Of a stretch of DNA of 64,000 nt, positions 11,926 through 23,100 are shown one piece after another (the first letter of the stretch is position 1; each line of letters starts with the position of its first letter). This DNA comes from Neonectria sp. B-13 (Eukaryota > Ascomycota > Sordariomycetes > Hypocreales > Nectriaceae). The notes under the pieces are model-generated. The model had not been told where the DNA came from and made no database searches. It saw only the letters and a program-made list of their open reading frames with translations. The stretch is from contig NOKP01000011.1 in NCBI GenBank assembly GCA_002682825.1, positions 1,116,420 to 1,180,419 of the forward strand, in the 5' to 3' direction. Both the position numbers and the translations under genes were made by a program.

Positions 11926-14900
11926 GTCCGGAGCAAGCTGCAGAACGCCACAACCAGTTCTAGGTACCTCAGCCGCACGCGTCTGCGGGGTGAGACACCA
12001 GGTACTGGCGACTTTGGAATCTTATCTGGGTAGCCGGGCCAAACTGGGGTGGGTGGGTCCGACAGCCGGACCGTTCAGGACGTGACTGATGTCAGAGCGG
12101 TCGTTTGTTGCTCATGCGCTTCTGGCTCTCGTCTGGGAACCCCGATGAGCGCTTAGAAATCCGGGTGAATGCGACAAACAGAGCGAGAATTCTTTCGTTA
12201 TCACGTCATTTGGTTTTTTGAGCGTGGGGGGTTTGGAGCATGCCAAACTGTCAGGACATGGGAATGCAGCCCTCTTTCGGTTTCGTCGCCGGTCGCCTAT
12301 CGCCGTCCCGTCACCGTCTTTGTTTGCCAGTCCAGCCATCATCCATCGTCCGACAAGCTGCGGCGACGGCTGCGGAGATGGCTGCGGACAGGTCTGGCGT
12401 GGCCTAGCGGGTCCAGAGCAGAGAGACATGCTTGTGTCGCCACGTTCCCCAGCAAAGCCAAGATCCGTTCCGTCTGAGAAGAGCCCAGACGAACCTAACG
12501 TACATCCGCCTGATTGGAAGAGACAAACCAGTCGCCACGATGGATCAGCACTCATCAGGAACACAAAGGCACCGGCCCTGGTCTAAGCCATCCGTCGGGC
12601 GTAACCTTCAAGCCCGGCTTGGACACATTCCATGTCTCAACTCAAGTCTCAAGCCTCAAGCCGCGGGAGGTTCGGGGCCTTGCGCCAAATGCCAGCGAAG
12701 CCTGCCACGCCGAATCCGTCACAGCCCAGACCCATCCCATACCCATGCCCATGTCCAGCCAGCCCAACCTGCTCCGGCCACTGCGGGGTCACCGAAACCG
12801 CCCGAGAAATCCGGCCCTGGCTTGCCTGGCTGTGGATGGCGGCGACGTCATCGTTCGGCGAACCGTGCTCGCTCTTCGGTTTCCGGCTTCTCGCTTTATC
12901 GCGTAGCGACCGCACGTCGAAGTCGCATTCGGATCCCCTGAGCTTCGTCACCAACATTGGACCAGGCTTCCTAATAAGCCCCCTGGCAGTTCATGAACAA
13001 ATATCCATGCTTAGATACCTAGGTACGGTGTCGTTAGATGTTAGACCTGCTCGGGTGGTTGGTGGTTGGTTGGTTGGGCTAGGTCGCTTACCAAAATACT
13101 AGCGACTAGCACCTCCTCGTAGGTAATGGAACCTGACGCCTGACTAATAACAGGAGATGCCCATCTTCATGCAACCTAAATACGATCAACATTCGAGATC
13201 GATGCGGGGGCGGACTGCCCCTGGCGGATCTACGGGACGCAGCACTTATCGCCACGTTTGGGTCAGAACCGGGTTCATGATCAACGGCGTTACGGCAGAC
13301 ATCGAGTGTGAGTGTGGCGTCTAGACGGCAGCTGACAGACGCTCGCACACGGAGCAACGGCTCCTAAAGTCGTTCAACTTTGACCAGAAGGTTTGCTGGA
13401 CTGTCGTGTAACCTACCTAGTAAGTGTTTACAAGACAGTTAGGCCAGGGACAGCTGAGCATGAAGGATTGGTTTTGTGTTGGACTAATCCAAAAGTCTAC
13501 CAAAAGGCAAAGAGCTTCGTTATAAGGGCAGTTCCCTTCTGGGTTTTATCCGGTCTCGGGCAACGGCTTAGTTGCAGTGAAATCTGGAGAGACGCGGGAG
13601 GCAGAACGGATCCAACCCGTTCTTTGAGAATATAATTCAAACTACCCTCATTTAGATTATCAAGGCTCCGGGGTTTGCCTAGATTTTGCTGATCCCCCGG
13701 GCGCTTAAGGCTGTAGTCATTGTTCAAGCTTTCGACGAGTTCCGGCTAGATGTGTAATGAACCTCTCACTCTCGAACCTCGCGTGTCTGATACCCAGAGG
13801 ACTAAGATTGAAGGTATCGAAATCGCCAACGAAAGATATTCTGTCCATCTCACAAAGTATGGGTATAAAAGACAGGCGGTTTCGAAAGCCACAAGGACAA
13901 ATGGGTGCCCAGCGAAGACCTTGGGCAAAGGCTCGCTACCCCGTTACATTTTAACAAAGCATTCTCGAATCATCGGTAACACCGAGTGTTTCTCAACTTG
14001 CGAATTGGGTTGCGAAGCCGAAATTGCTCGTCCAGCTTGAAGCACAGCCAGTACGGTAAGGCGGTAAAATCAGGCATAGGCGCAAGAAGGAGGTCATATA
14101 TACGAGGGAGAGGATCAACACTGACAACAGCAGGGCAATTGGCAGAAAATACAGGACAAAGGTCGCCGGTATGAGCTCCTACTTTATCTAGGAGACGGCA
14201 TGGCAGGCGCCACCTACAGGTTCTTCGGCCATCGAACACATACAAATGCATTCCAATTTACGTAAAACCCAAGTCAAACATAGAATTGCCTGCGCTCACT
14301 CATCGTACTTTGCCATGGCAGCTGAGACGAAGAGACTGTCCCGACGTGGATTGCGCGACTTGCGAACCGACTGCGGGATATGTCGGTGGCGGACTGTCTC
14401 AAGGGATGAGCAATTTCAGGGGCGGCAGCACGAAGTTAGAATCAGTTTCTTGGGTTCAGGCAAGGAAGGATAAGACTACAGCATCAGCACTAGAGGTCTC
14501 AATGCAAGTGGCAAAACCAAAGGCTCACAATGCGACGACCTCACGCTGCCCCTGAGGAGAGCCGCCGCCATGGAGGAGTACTATGTGACAATAGATGTGT
14601 CGGAACGGAGACAACAAGATGGACGACCTGAGATCTAGAAGCTCTTCAATTAAGACTCACTGTCGGCTGCAGAACATCCCTGGGGCTTACTCATTCAGAG
14701 TACGTATCGATAACCATTCATATGGACTAGCATCGATACGCTAGTAGTTCTATCGTACGGATTTCTACACTCTATTCACTTGGCGAAGTACTTCATGGGA
14801 CAACAAATCGTCCATGGTCGATAAACTTGCCATTGTGGCTGGTTTAGTATCGCCTTACCGCTGCAAAGTTCCGTCAATGTCAACTTCGTGATTCATATAA

Positions 14901-15883
14901 ACACGTGACTCATCGATCTTGTGGCCAGGTTGTTGAGTCCCGTGTGCTGGTGAAGGTCGGTGAACAATAAGCCACGAGCTTAGATCGCATGTTTTTAACG
15001 CCCCTGGCTTCATCCACCATTCACCTGAATGACCTTCCGGTTATTCACGGATAGGTCGGCTTCACAGTGAGGTCCCTATCTGCTTCTCAATCACTTGCAG
15101 ATCTCAGAATTAGATTCATCACCGTACAATCATTCTCCGCACTTATCGTGAGTTGACAAGACAATTGCCCGTGAAGGGACTCGATTCACGCATACCAATA
15201 GAATCAAGTCAAGGGGTGAAAGCTGGTAACTGTAAAATCCTTTTTTCATAGCAAGAGCTGTAGCAATTGCGTCGCATACGTGTGCTTTTTGTATAACTAT
15301 CCGAGAAAACCTCGACATCTCGCAAAAGTCCGCTCCATATGCGAAGGTCCGGCCCACTTGAGCTCACCAACGCCCTTAAAGTTCCATGCACATCTCCTTT
15401 CTTCGTTTAGGCTCAATAACCATGCAAAAAATCATATCGTACTCAAATGCCATATCATGAAGCATGATTCCATAAAACACCCTATCAAGGGTCTGGTTCT
15501 CATCTGTATCCATCGTCGTCTCCCACCCAGAGACGATGAATAGAACTAAAAGCTTTGTCTTCTTCAAAGTCATACAATCGTAGAAGAAAGTCATAATGAG
15601 GTCGTAACACATTTCCCGTTACAGGTAAATTCGTGCTTTTTATCGGTGACCGGCCGTGAGAGAAGGTAAAGTCGTCGTCTTGTGTCGTTGTTGTTTGCAT
15701 AGACAAGGGTGGGGGCCCATTGCCGTCCAAGATCAGAGGTGTAAAATCTTGTGAACGCTATCGCTGAAAAATCAAACAAAAAGAAACAGATATCAACAAA
15801 AGAAAATTTGGCTTCCGAAGAAGCCTGTTAAATAGCATCTTTGACAACCGTGTCCAAGCACGATTGTTCAGGGAGATGCGACC
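11926..15883. other. Gene-poor spacer
   Basis: Nearly 4 kb with no motif-bearing or splice-supported gene. The stretch from about 13.1 kb is more AT-rich, with many stop codons in all frames; it may hold decayed repeats, but I see no terminal repeats, transposase or reverse-transcriptase motif. Confidence 0.45.
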
Positions 15884-18384
15884 TTAGTTTGCCCGGATAA
15901 CAAGCTTCGAGAGGAACTTGTTAGACAGGGAGTCGAAGTCGTATCGGTCGAACTTAGACTCCTTGCGGGTTCGCAGGTAGGCCTCTGTAGTAAATTATTA
16001 GAAAAGTCCCATGTCTATTACAATAGCGAGTACATACCGTGCTTGATGACGTGTGATCGCACTTCGGTCATTGCCTCACATACGGCCATGTTGTTGTGGA
16101 GCAGGTGGCCATGCTTGCGGGTGTCCCAGTCGGTGAAGGAAGGGAGCTTCTGCGAAATGGCGTGGAAAAGACCCACAATAACGCCAACAGGTGTCGTTTC
16201 CATGTCATTGCAGAACTTGTTGACGGCGATAGGGTCGGGGACGCGGTAGTGGCAGTCAAACTGCATCTCCTCCCAGACGGCCAGCAGGATCGACGCCAGC
16301 ATGAAGATGGTGGGCCAGTTCTTCATCTTCTCACCACTGTAGACGCCAGAGTACAGAGAGGAGAGCTCCTCAAGGATGTCCTTCTGCAACTCGCGCCACA
16401 TGTCGGCGAGGGCACACTTGATCTGGAAGTTGATCATGACGGGAGCGACGGTGCGGCCGTAGTACTTGGAGTCCTCGTCGTCAATTTGGCCATCCAGGTT
16501 CACTTCGGAGCCCTGGTTCTCGATCATGGTGATATGCATGGTGAGGTTGTAGGCGAGCACCAGCTTGAGAGCCTTGCGGATAACAGGCATCCCCTCCTTG
16601 ACGTAGTAGCGGTGAGCGGTCTTGAGAATCTCGGTGATGAAGGGAGTGCCCTCAAAGTGGTCGTCGATGAAGTCTTCGAAAGGTCCGTCAATGTGCTTGT
16701 CAAGGTATTCGGACAGAGCATCGACACGGACACCCTCGGCACCAACGTCGAGCTTCTCGGTGCGAGTCTCAAAGTCAATGGGATCCTGGTCGGTCAGGGT
16801 CGACTCGACCCACTCAACCGAGAAGCAGCTGTCATCGGCGACAAAGACCTCGCGGACCATGACGGGGAGAGCAAAGCCATAACCGTGGGTGATCCACATG
16901 AGGGTCTCCTTCTGGGCAAAGCCCTTGACGTTGTAGACGGAGACGCCACGGTCCATGTGCCTCTCGTAATCCGCTTTCCAGTCCTTCATGAAGTAACCAA
17001 TGTCCTTGATGTCAATTCGGGTGCAGGGAACCTGCCACAGGCGAGCGTGCGAAGGCTGGCATCCGGCACAAGGCTCTCCCTTATCGCAGGTCTTCTTCAG
17101 GAATTTGCATCGCAGGCAAGCTCTCAGCTTTCTTATCTCGCTGGCTTGCTTTCGCTGCTCAGGCAAAAGAGGTCCCTTTCTGCGGCCAACCTTCTTCTCG
17201 ACAGTGCCATCCTTCTTGCCATTGGAGATGCGTCGAGTCATGGGCTTGGTGGCCTTTGTGATGGGGCTCTTGCGGGGTCCCGAGTTCCGGCGAGTGGTGG
17301 TGGTGGAAGGCGGGGATGTTGAACCGGCACCGCTGCCAGGGCTGTGACGGTTGGCTGAGGATGCAGGCTCCGACTTGATAGGCGTGGGAACGGCCGGGAC
17401 AGCGGCAGGTGGGCTAACAGTGTCGTGGGTGTGGCCGACACCTTCGCCGCAGAGACAGTTGCGGTGGCTGCTGGCGTCGACATAGCCGTCCGACTCAGGC
17501 GAGAAGGGAGAATAGGGGAAGGGAGGAATCTCCTCGAAACTGCCGAACTCCAAAGAATTGGCGCCATCGGAGGAATCCGAGTTGGTCCTCAGGTGAAGGG
17601 TCTGGGAAGGGTTGAAGATGGCCGCACTTTGGGCATGGGCCTGCTGGAACTGATCGAAGTTGGGCTGGTTCCAGTCGACCATGGCCCAACCCTCGCCCGA
17701 GGACGAGGGGAGAGACAGCACCTCGAGGTAAGTCCCGGTAGGGGAATTGCTGCCAACGCTGTCAAGGCGGGGAAGCCCATCCATCTGCAGAGTGTTCTGA
17801 AACTCCTGCCAGTTCTCCATTCCGGTGCTGCCCCACTGAACCGCTTGGGTGGGATCGTCCATTGAGGGCATGGTGTTGAAGGTCGACTCAAGCAGGTTGG
17901 CCTGGAAGGCGGCCTGGGACGTCGGGGGGAGATAGTCGAGCGGGTGAGGCTGGAAGTTGGTGGGGAAGGCATTGAAGCTCATGAGGGCAGCATCCTGGAT
18001 GAATTGAGACATGTCCGGGGCAGCGGCGAGTTGCTGATGCTGCTGTTGCTGTTGAAGTGCCCAGTCGGTCAACGGGTTCGCGGCGGGCTGGAAGGGCGAG
18101 TGTTGTAGCGGCGAGTGCTGGCTATGCGGGCTGGCGGATTGCGATAGAGGCGAGTTCGACTGGAGTTCCTCGGGGCTCATGGAAGCATGGCCGTGGGCGT
18201 TGCCCGAAGCCATGTCGAGCGGGACGTTCCAGGCGCGAGCGTTTGCAGGCATGATGTTTGAAGCTCCGGCTGGACTCGAATGCGTAGTCGCGGTCGGATA
18301 TGTCTGGTAGGTGGTGCGATCTCGGTGGTCGTAGGTTAGTTCGAGCAAGGCATCACCCCCGCCGTTGTTGAAGTCAAAGGTCAT
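15884..18384 (-). CDS. Zn(II)2Cys6-like transcription regulator
   Basis: Two exons, 18384-16038 and 15984-15884, with a 53-bp intron (16037-15985, GTATGT donor, CTACAG acceptor); 815 aa. The second exon encodes the final 34 residues, rich in Arg/Lys (start EAYLRTRKE). The first 400 residues are low-complexity (Gln, Ser, Pro, Asn), typical of an activation region, followed by a basic Lys/Arg-rich linker. A six-cysteine cluster starts at about residue 421: CLRCKFLKKTC, then DKGEPCAGC, then CTR after eleven residues. The spacing is C-x2-C-x6-C-x5-C-x2-C-x11-C, so the last gap is longer than the usual 6-9. The remaining 350 residues form a conserved-looking C-terminal domain without the standard fungal-specific TF motif that I can recognise. 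Inference: a nuclear DNA-binding regulator; targets unknown. Confidence 0.75.
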
Positions 18385-19615
18385 TCTGGCGAAAGGCAGA
18401 GTGCAAGTGGAGGAGTATGCTGCGAATGGTGCTAGTATTGTAGGAGACAGGCGGACGACACCGCTCTTTCGTCAAGTCCCTGGGGAAGTGAAGGGAAGAG
18501 GTTTGAGAGCAGCTTGAAGAGGAGAAGAGTGCTGGAGGACGCTGGACCACGGGTTGGCGTCGCTTCAGTGGGCGGTTGTCGATGGGAGTCGATTGGGGTC
18601 GAGGGGGTGGAAGAAGCGGTGAAGCTCGTCCAGCCCCAGCCGGGACTTGCAGCCAATGGGCGCTGCCAAGCCACCTGGAGCACCCACCCGGGGCCACTCC
18701 CCACTGAAGCATCCACTGGAGGCACCCGCTTAACCCGCTGGATGCTTGGATGCACCCGTTGGCGCCGCTGGGGCAGAGGGCCCGCCGCTGCCCGCTCCTT
18801 GCGGCCTGCGCCCCATTTGGAACGGGAAGCCAATCACGCCCCAGCCGCCTGCGACGTGCATCAATGTGCACACTGTGGGATCACAGTGTGAGCTGGCCGA
18901 GTTTGCTGTCGTGGCGCCTGGGTTTGCAGCCATTCTGCAGTGGGTGACCCAGTGGGAGTTTGGAGTCTGCACCGCAGCTTGTCCCAGCCACGCCACAGTG
19001 CGGAAGAGCCGTGCGCACGTCTTCCCCACCACTAACCTTACCACCACTACCACCACTTGCACCACCACGCAGACTCGACAGGAAGGGCCACACACACACA
19101 CTCTAACACTCACTCACTCACTCACTAACTCACTTACTCACTCTCAACAACACGCGGGGCATCTACATAGAAAAACGAAGACTTTGAATCAGTCCGGCTC
19201 CCCGTGATGCGGGTCCTTGGCGTTGAACTGACTTGCTGGAACTCGGACTCGCTCGGCCGCTGCAAGAAAAACCCACAGGGACCGGCCCTAGACGCAATGC
19301 TGAACTCCACTTTGTCGATAAAACCCGTCCGGCACTGTCGATACCAAATCAAGACGTTCGGACATGCAGCGGGGCGCCTCGACAGCAGATCCGCAGGCCC
19401 TCCGCCCTCATGTTCCCCGGTCGTCCTGGCCACTCTTTGTGCAGCCTGCGCGGGTAGTTTGCAGATGAAGATGGGGCCAAGGCCACCCCTAACAATGCCC
19501 TACCTCTCCGCAGGGCGATCGAGCATCTATTATTGTACTCACATATCTTGCAAGTTTGCAACGAAGAAGATGCCTCACTGATCAAGCACAAACAATGCCC
19601 AGTTGTGGTTCTCAC
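18385..19615. other. Regulator promoter region with tetranucleotide repeat
   Basis: Upstream region of the Zn-cluster gene. The plus strand has a microsatellite of CTCA/ACTC units at about 19108-19143. No supported gene. Confidence 0.45.
19108..19143. repeat. CTCA tetranucleotide microsatellite
   Basis: Imperfect run of CACT/CTCA units, preceded by a short CA run near 19091-19100. Confidence 0.7.
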
Positions 19616-20165
19616 TCACCAAGGACGGTGCGGCACCGCCGAACCACCGCCGCCATCGTCCCAGCCACCAGCACCAACCTCGGCCCCATCGCTAAAAGAT
19701 GATAGGATCCGGGTCCGGTCCAACACAGTGCGCTTGGCGTCCGCCGCTACTGCTTCGGGGCCTGATTTGCAGGCCAGATGGGGCCGTGTTCTTGTCAGCA
19801 CACTGTCCGGTCGCACGGTCCGGCTCCCCCTAACAAGTTCTCCACCAATCCTCGCCCCCCTCCATCCGTCGCATCTCGCCCACCCAAACCACCTCACCTT
19901 GCATGGCCATGATGACACCCGGCAGCGTATCGTTGCAGTAGCCATCGCTCCCGCCGCGCTGGCTTCTTCCACTGGCCGCACCAAGGCCCAGATTAATGCC
20001 TGTGGCGACGCCAGCTGCCCTATATCTCCCTTGAATGATACCCTCCTCTTCGTCGGCCTTCTTTCTGATGTGCTTGTGTGCCTCCTGTATGGTCTTGCGT
20101 GGCACGGCAGCTGCATCATCTGCACCATATCGGCCGCCTCCACCTTCACCACTACTACGGTCCAT
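19616..20165 (-). CDS. Tentative two-exon gene, 137 aa, unknown function
   Basis: Proposed exons 20165-19898 and 19761-19616 with a 135-bp intron (19897-19762): donor AAG|GTGAGG, a CTGAC branch-like motif about 37 nt before a CAAATCAG acceptor. Exon 1 starts MDRSSGEGGGGRYG and contains a charged helix-like stretch (KTIQEAHKHIRKKADEEE) followed by a Gly/Ser-rich part. Exon 2 ends in a Gly-rich tail, GGWDDGGGG, then PHRPW. I recognise no domain. Support is only splice signals, frame continuity and a protein-like composition; a competing open frame overlaps on the same strand. Treat as hypothetical. Confidence 0.3.
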
Positions 20166-23100
20166 CCTCCGTATGTTCGTACGAGTCTACGGCAGACCTC
20201 TTGATGCCGTCTGCTTCGTACACTTGTGGGTTCACAGCGAGTCACGGCCTTTCCAAGCGCGCAAGTCATGCCCAACTGCATCGCAGCGGCAAGCCACATG
20301 CTGAGACGGACTCGTAGTGTCTGCGGGCGGGCTGCGAGTCTTGACTTGTCTTAGGTCTCGAACCTGGAATGCAACACCAAAGCTGCACGTGCGAGGGTGT
20401 GCTTCCTGCTTGAGACCTGCAATTGCCATGTAGGCATACCCAACCCAGATGCTCCGTTTGGTACGGGTCGGGCTTCCTGCGCCGTCCGAGTCGCCGTAAC
20501 AGACAAGGATATTGTTTGCGAAGCAGAGCAGGGGAACCGCTGGATCACGGTGTTTCGCAACAAGGTCGGAAAAGACCTCACGGACCCTCCAGCCATCTCG
20601 CCAACCAACGTACGGTCCGGCCAGCCTCTCTACCATTTCGTGCTAACTATTCGTACGTGTAACGTGTATACACTAGGTGCGTTGCAGGATCGCCCGAGGA
20701 TCTCACTACGTATTCAAATGGCCGTCCCTCACAATCAAGGTAAGGACGTCCGTCCCTTGGTCCCTGCGGAGCACGGGGCGAGTTTGTCTGAGTTCCCACG
20801 CCCGGTTCGCGTGTCGATCCCACTCTATTTCCTGCCCATCATGTCTGTCGCCATGACTGTCTGAGACATGTGCTCGTGATGCACTGCCAGCGAACACGTC
20901 AATCGTGATACCCGCCCCAACGTGATGCGCCCAGCCTCCAATCAAGCGCCACGGCCGCAACCTAGGTCTGGTCTGGATTCTCGGCTGGATCTGCACGGTA
21001 GGTCCACGCAGGTGCGTTAATGCGTTCGACGGTTCCTCAGCGGCTCGGCCATTGTCCAGCCAGTTCGTGACTTACACTAGATAGAGTGCGTGCCACTCCA
21101 TTTTATTTTATTTTACAGCGCAAGTGGTGCGAACATCTGCTCCATGATCCTCCACTTCGAAGTGGGAACACGCGCGTGTGTAGTAAAACGTTGCTACTCT
21201 TGAGGGAGTGCGGATGGTTCGCTGTTGATGCAGTTTAGAGTGAAACAAAGCCACGCTTCCCGGGGTTTCCCGGGCAAGGAATGCACCCGTGATGCCGAAA
21301 TTGGAACAGCGACCGTTGAGATGAGTGATGCACGAACTGAATGATTATCTCATCGACGAAAAGCCGCCAGGCTACGGATTAGCTCAACCGTGGATTGTGC
21401 CGTTATGTCGTGCGCCATAAGTGCTTCTTCCGCTGTCAGGGCTTCACAGCTCGCTGCACCCAGCCCGTTCGGGTTATGCCATCTGGCACAGAGAGCACCA
21501 GCCAAGACTCCGCGTGGATCTGCACTTACAATGGAGGGGAGGGGGATCAAGGGAGCACCGCCAACACGAGGGGTAATGTATCAAGCGGGTGCACAAAGTG
21601 CTGCCCGATGTCGTGCTACGCAAGCAAGCCACGATAGCTGCTGGCCAACCCCTCCCTCACACAATGGCAACGCCCGTGACCCGCTATGAACTTGGACGCA
21701 GTCGACGATGATAAGGCAAGGCAGCTTTCGGGGCGCACTGTCAGCTCTGTGATCCGTCCAATGGGTTGCAAGCCGAAAGCAGGAGGTGACAATGATGTCA
21801 GCACCTCCCCACGTCGGCAGCTGACAACGAGATCCTATCGCCAGCTGAGCATCATCTCACCACGGCCCCCGGCTGCTCGACCACCTCCTCCTGAGTCCTC
21901 CTGAGTCCTCCAGTCCGAATTCTCCCACAGCCGTGGCGTACGAAGCATGTACGTACATAGGCATCGTATTTCGCCCCTTGGTCGCTCCATCGCTTGACCG
22001 CATAAGACACAGTGCGTTGTTGAGGTCCCATTGTGATCCTTGTTCCCTCCCGCGTGCACGTCTCACCAGACGGTAGCGCCGGCGCTCCTAACAAAGGGGA
22101 TCTACGAAAGTACGTGCTTATTCCCCCGACGGGGTTGAAGGCGGTAGTTAGTTGGAGCCAAGGTGCTCTACTATTACAGTACTTAGTGAGGAGCCAAGGA
22201 GCTTGGGACTGTAGGGAGCCCAGGAGCGTGCGCTTCCTCTCAGTCATAGAGAAGACCCGCTAAAGGCGCGAAGCCCGCTACTATCTGGTTTTAGCGGACG
22301 GGAGGCAAAACTCGAGCTGTCTCGTCGTCGACAGATGAGGGCTTGCGCGCCAATAGCTCCCCAATAGCCCTCGCCACAAACGGTGCATCCCTGCACAAGC
22401 ACGACGATGGCCCGGACCGCGCTCGGCTAGCAGGAGCAGCATTGAACCGAAAGGCCATGTCAATTGTCAGGTCTGCAGTGCAGCAGTGCTGCACTAAAAG
22501 GAGTGCCTGTCCTTGTCCATCGGCGTTTGCACACAAGCCAGCCGTCATCAACGGCCTTCCCTCTCCGTTTGTATAGGTGGCGTAGCCAGATTCTCCCTCC
22601 GGTCAGGCCATTTCCGATGCAGGGGCGTAGGAGAGCGACATCCTCAGGGAGGAGCTGAGGCACGCCCACGTTACCACACGACTCTGGCGGTCGATACCGT
22701 GAAATCCTGGGGAGACTCGGAGCTCCTAGATCATGTGTAAATCCCGCTTCATGAAGTGAACAATTCCGTGATTTCAGGGTTGCCAACGCTTCAACTACTT
22801 GACGATCCGACAGTCTGTTTAGAGTCTGAAGTCCGAAAGATCCCATCCTGGACTAGCAGTAGCTAGATGCTCATTCGTCCAGGTACTTCGTACACGGGCT
22901 CCTCCGTGCCTTGATGGAATCATCTTCAAGGCGTGTAAACTTGGTATATGTACCATCCGATCTTAGATAACGTATGATCTGGAAATGCCGGTAGTTGAAC
23001 TGCATCCAGTGTTATCCGTGCCTACCTTGAGATAAGCAGCGTACTCAACCATGTATGCTAGACAGCGGCACTTAGGTGCGGACTCCGGGACCCGAACAAC

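Noticed and set aside
16096..17322. 408-codon plus-strand frame
   Set aside because: Antisense to the Zn-cluster regulator, created by its codon bias; no start context or domain.
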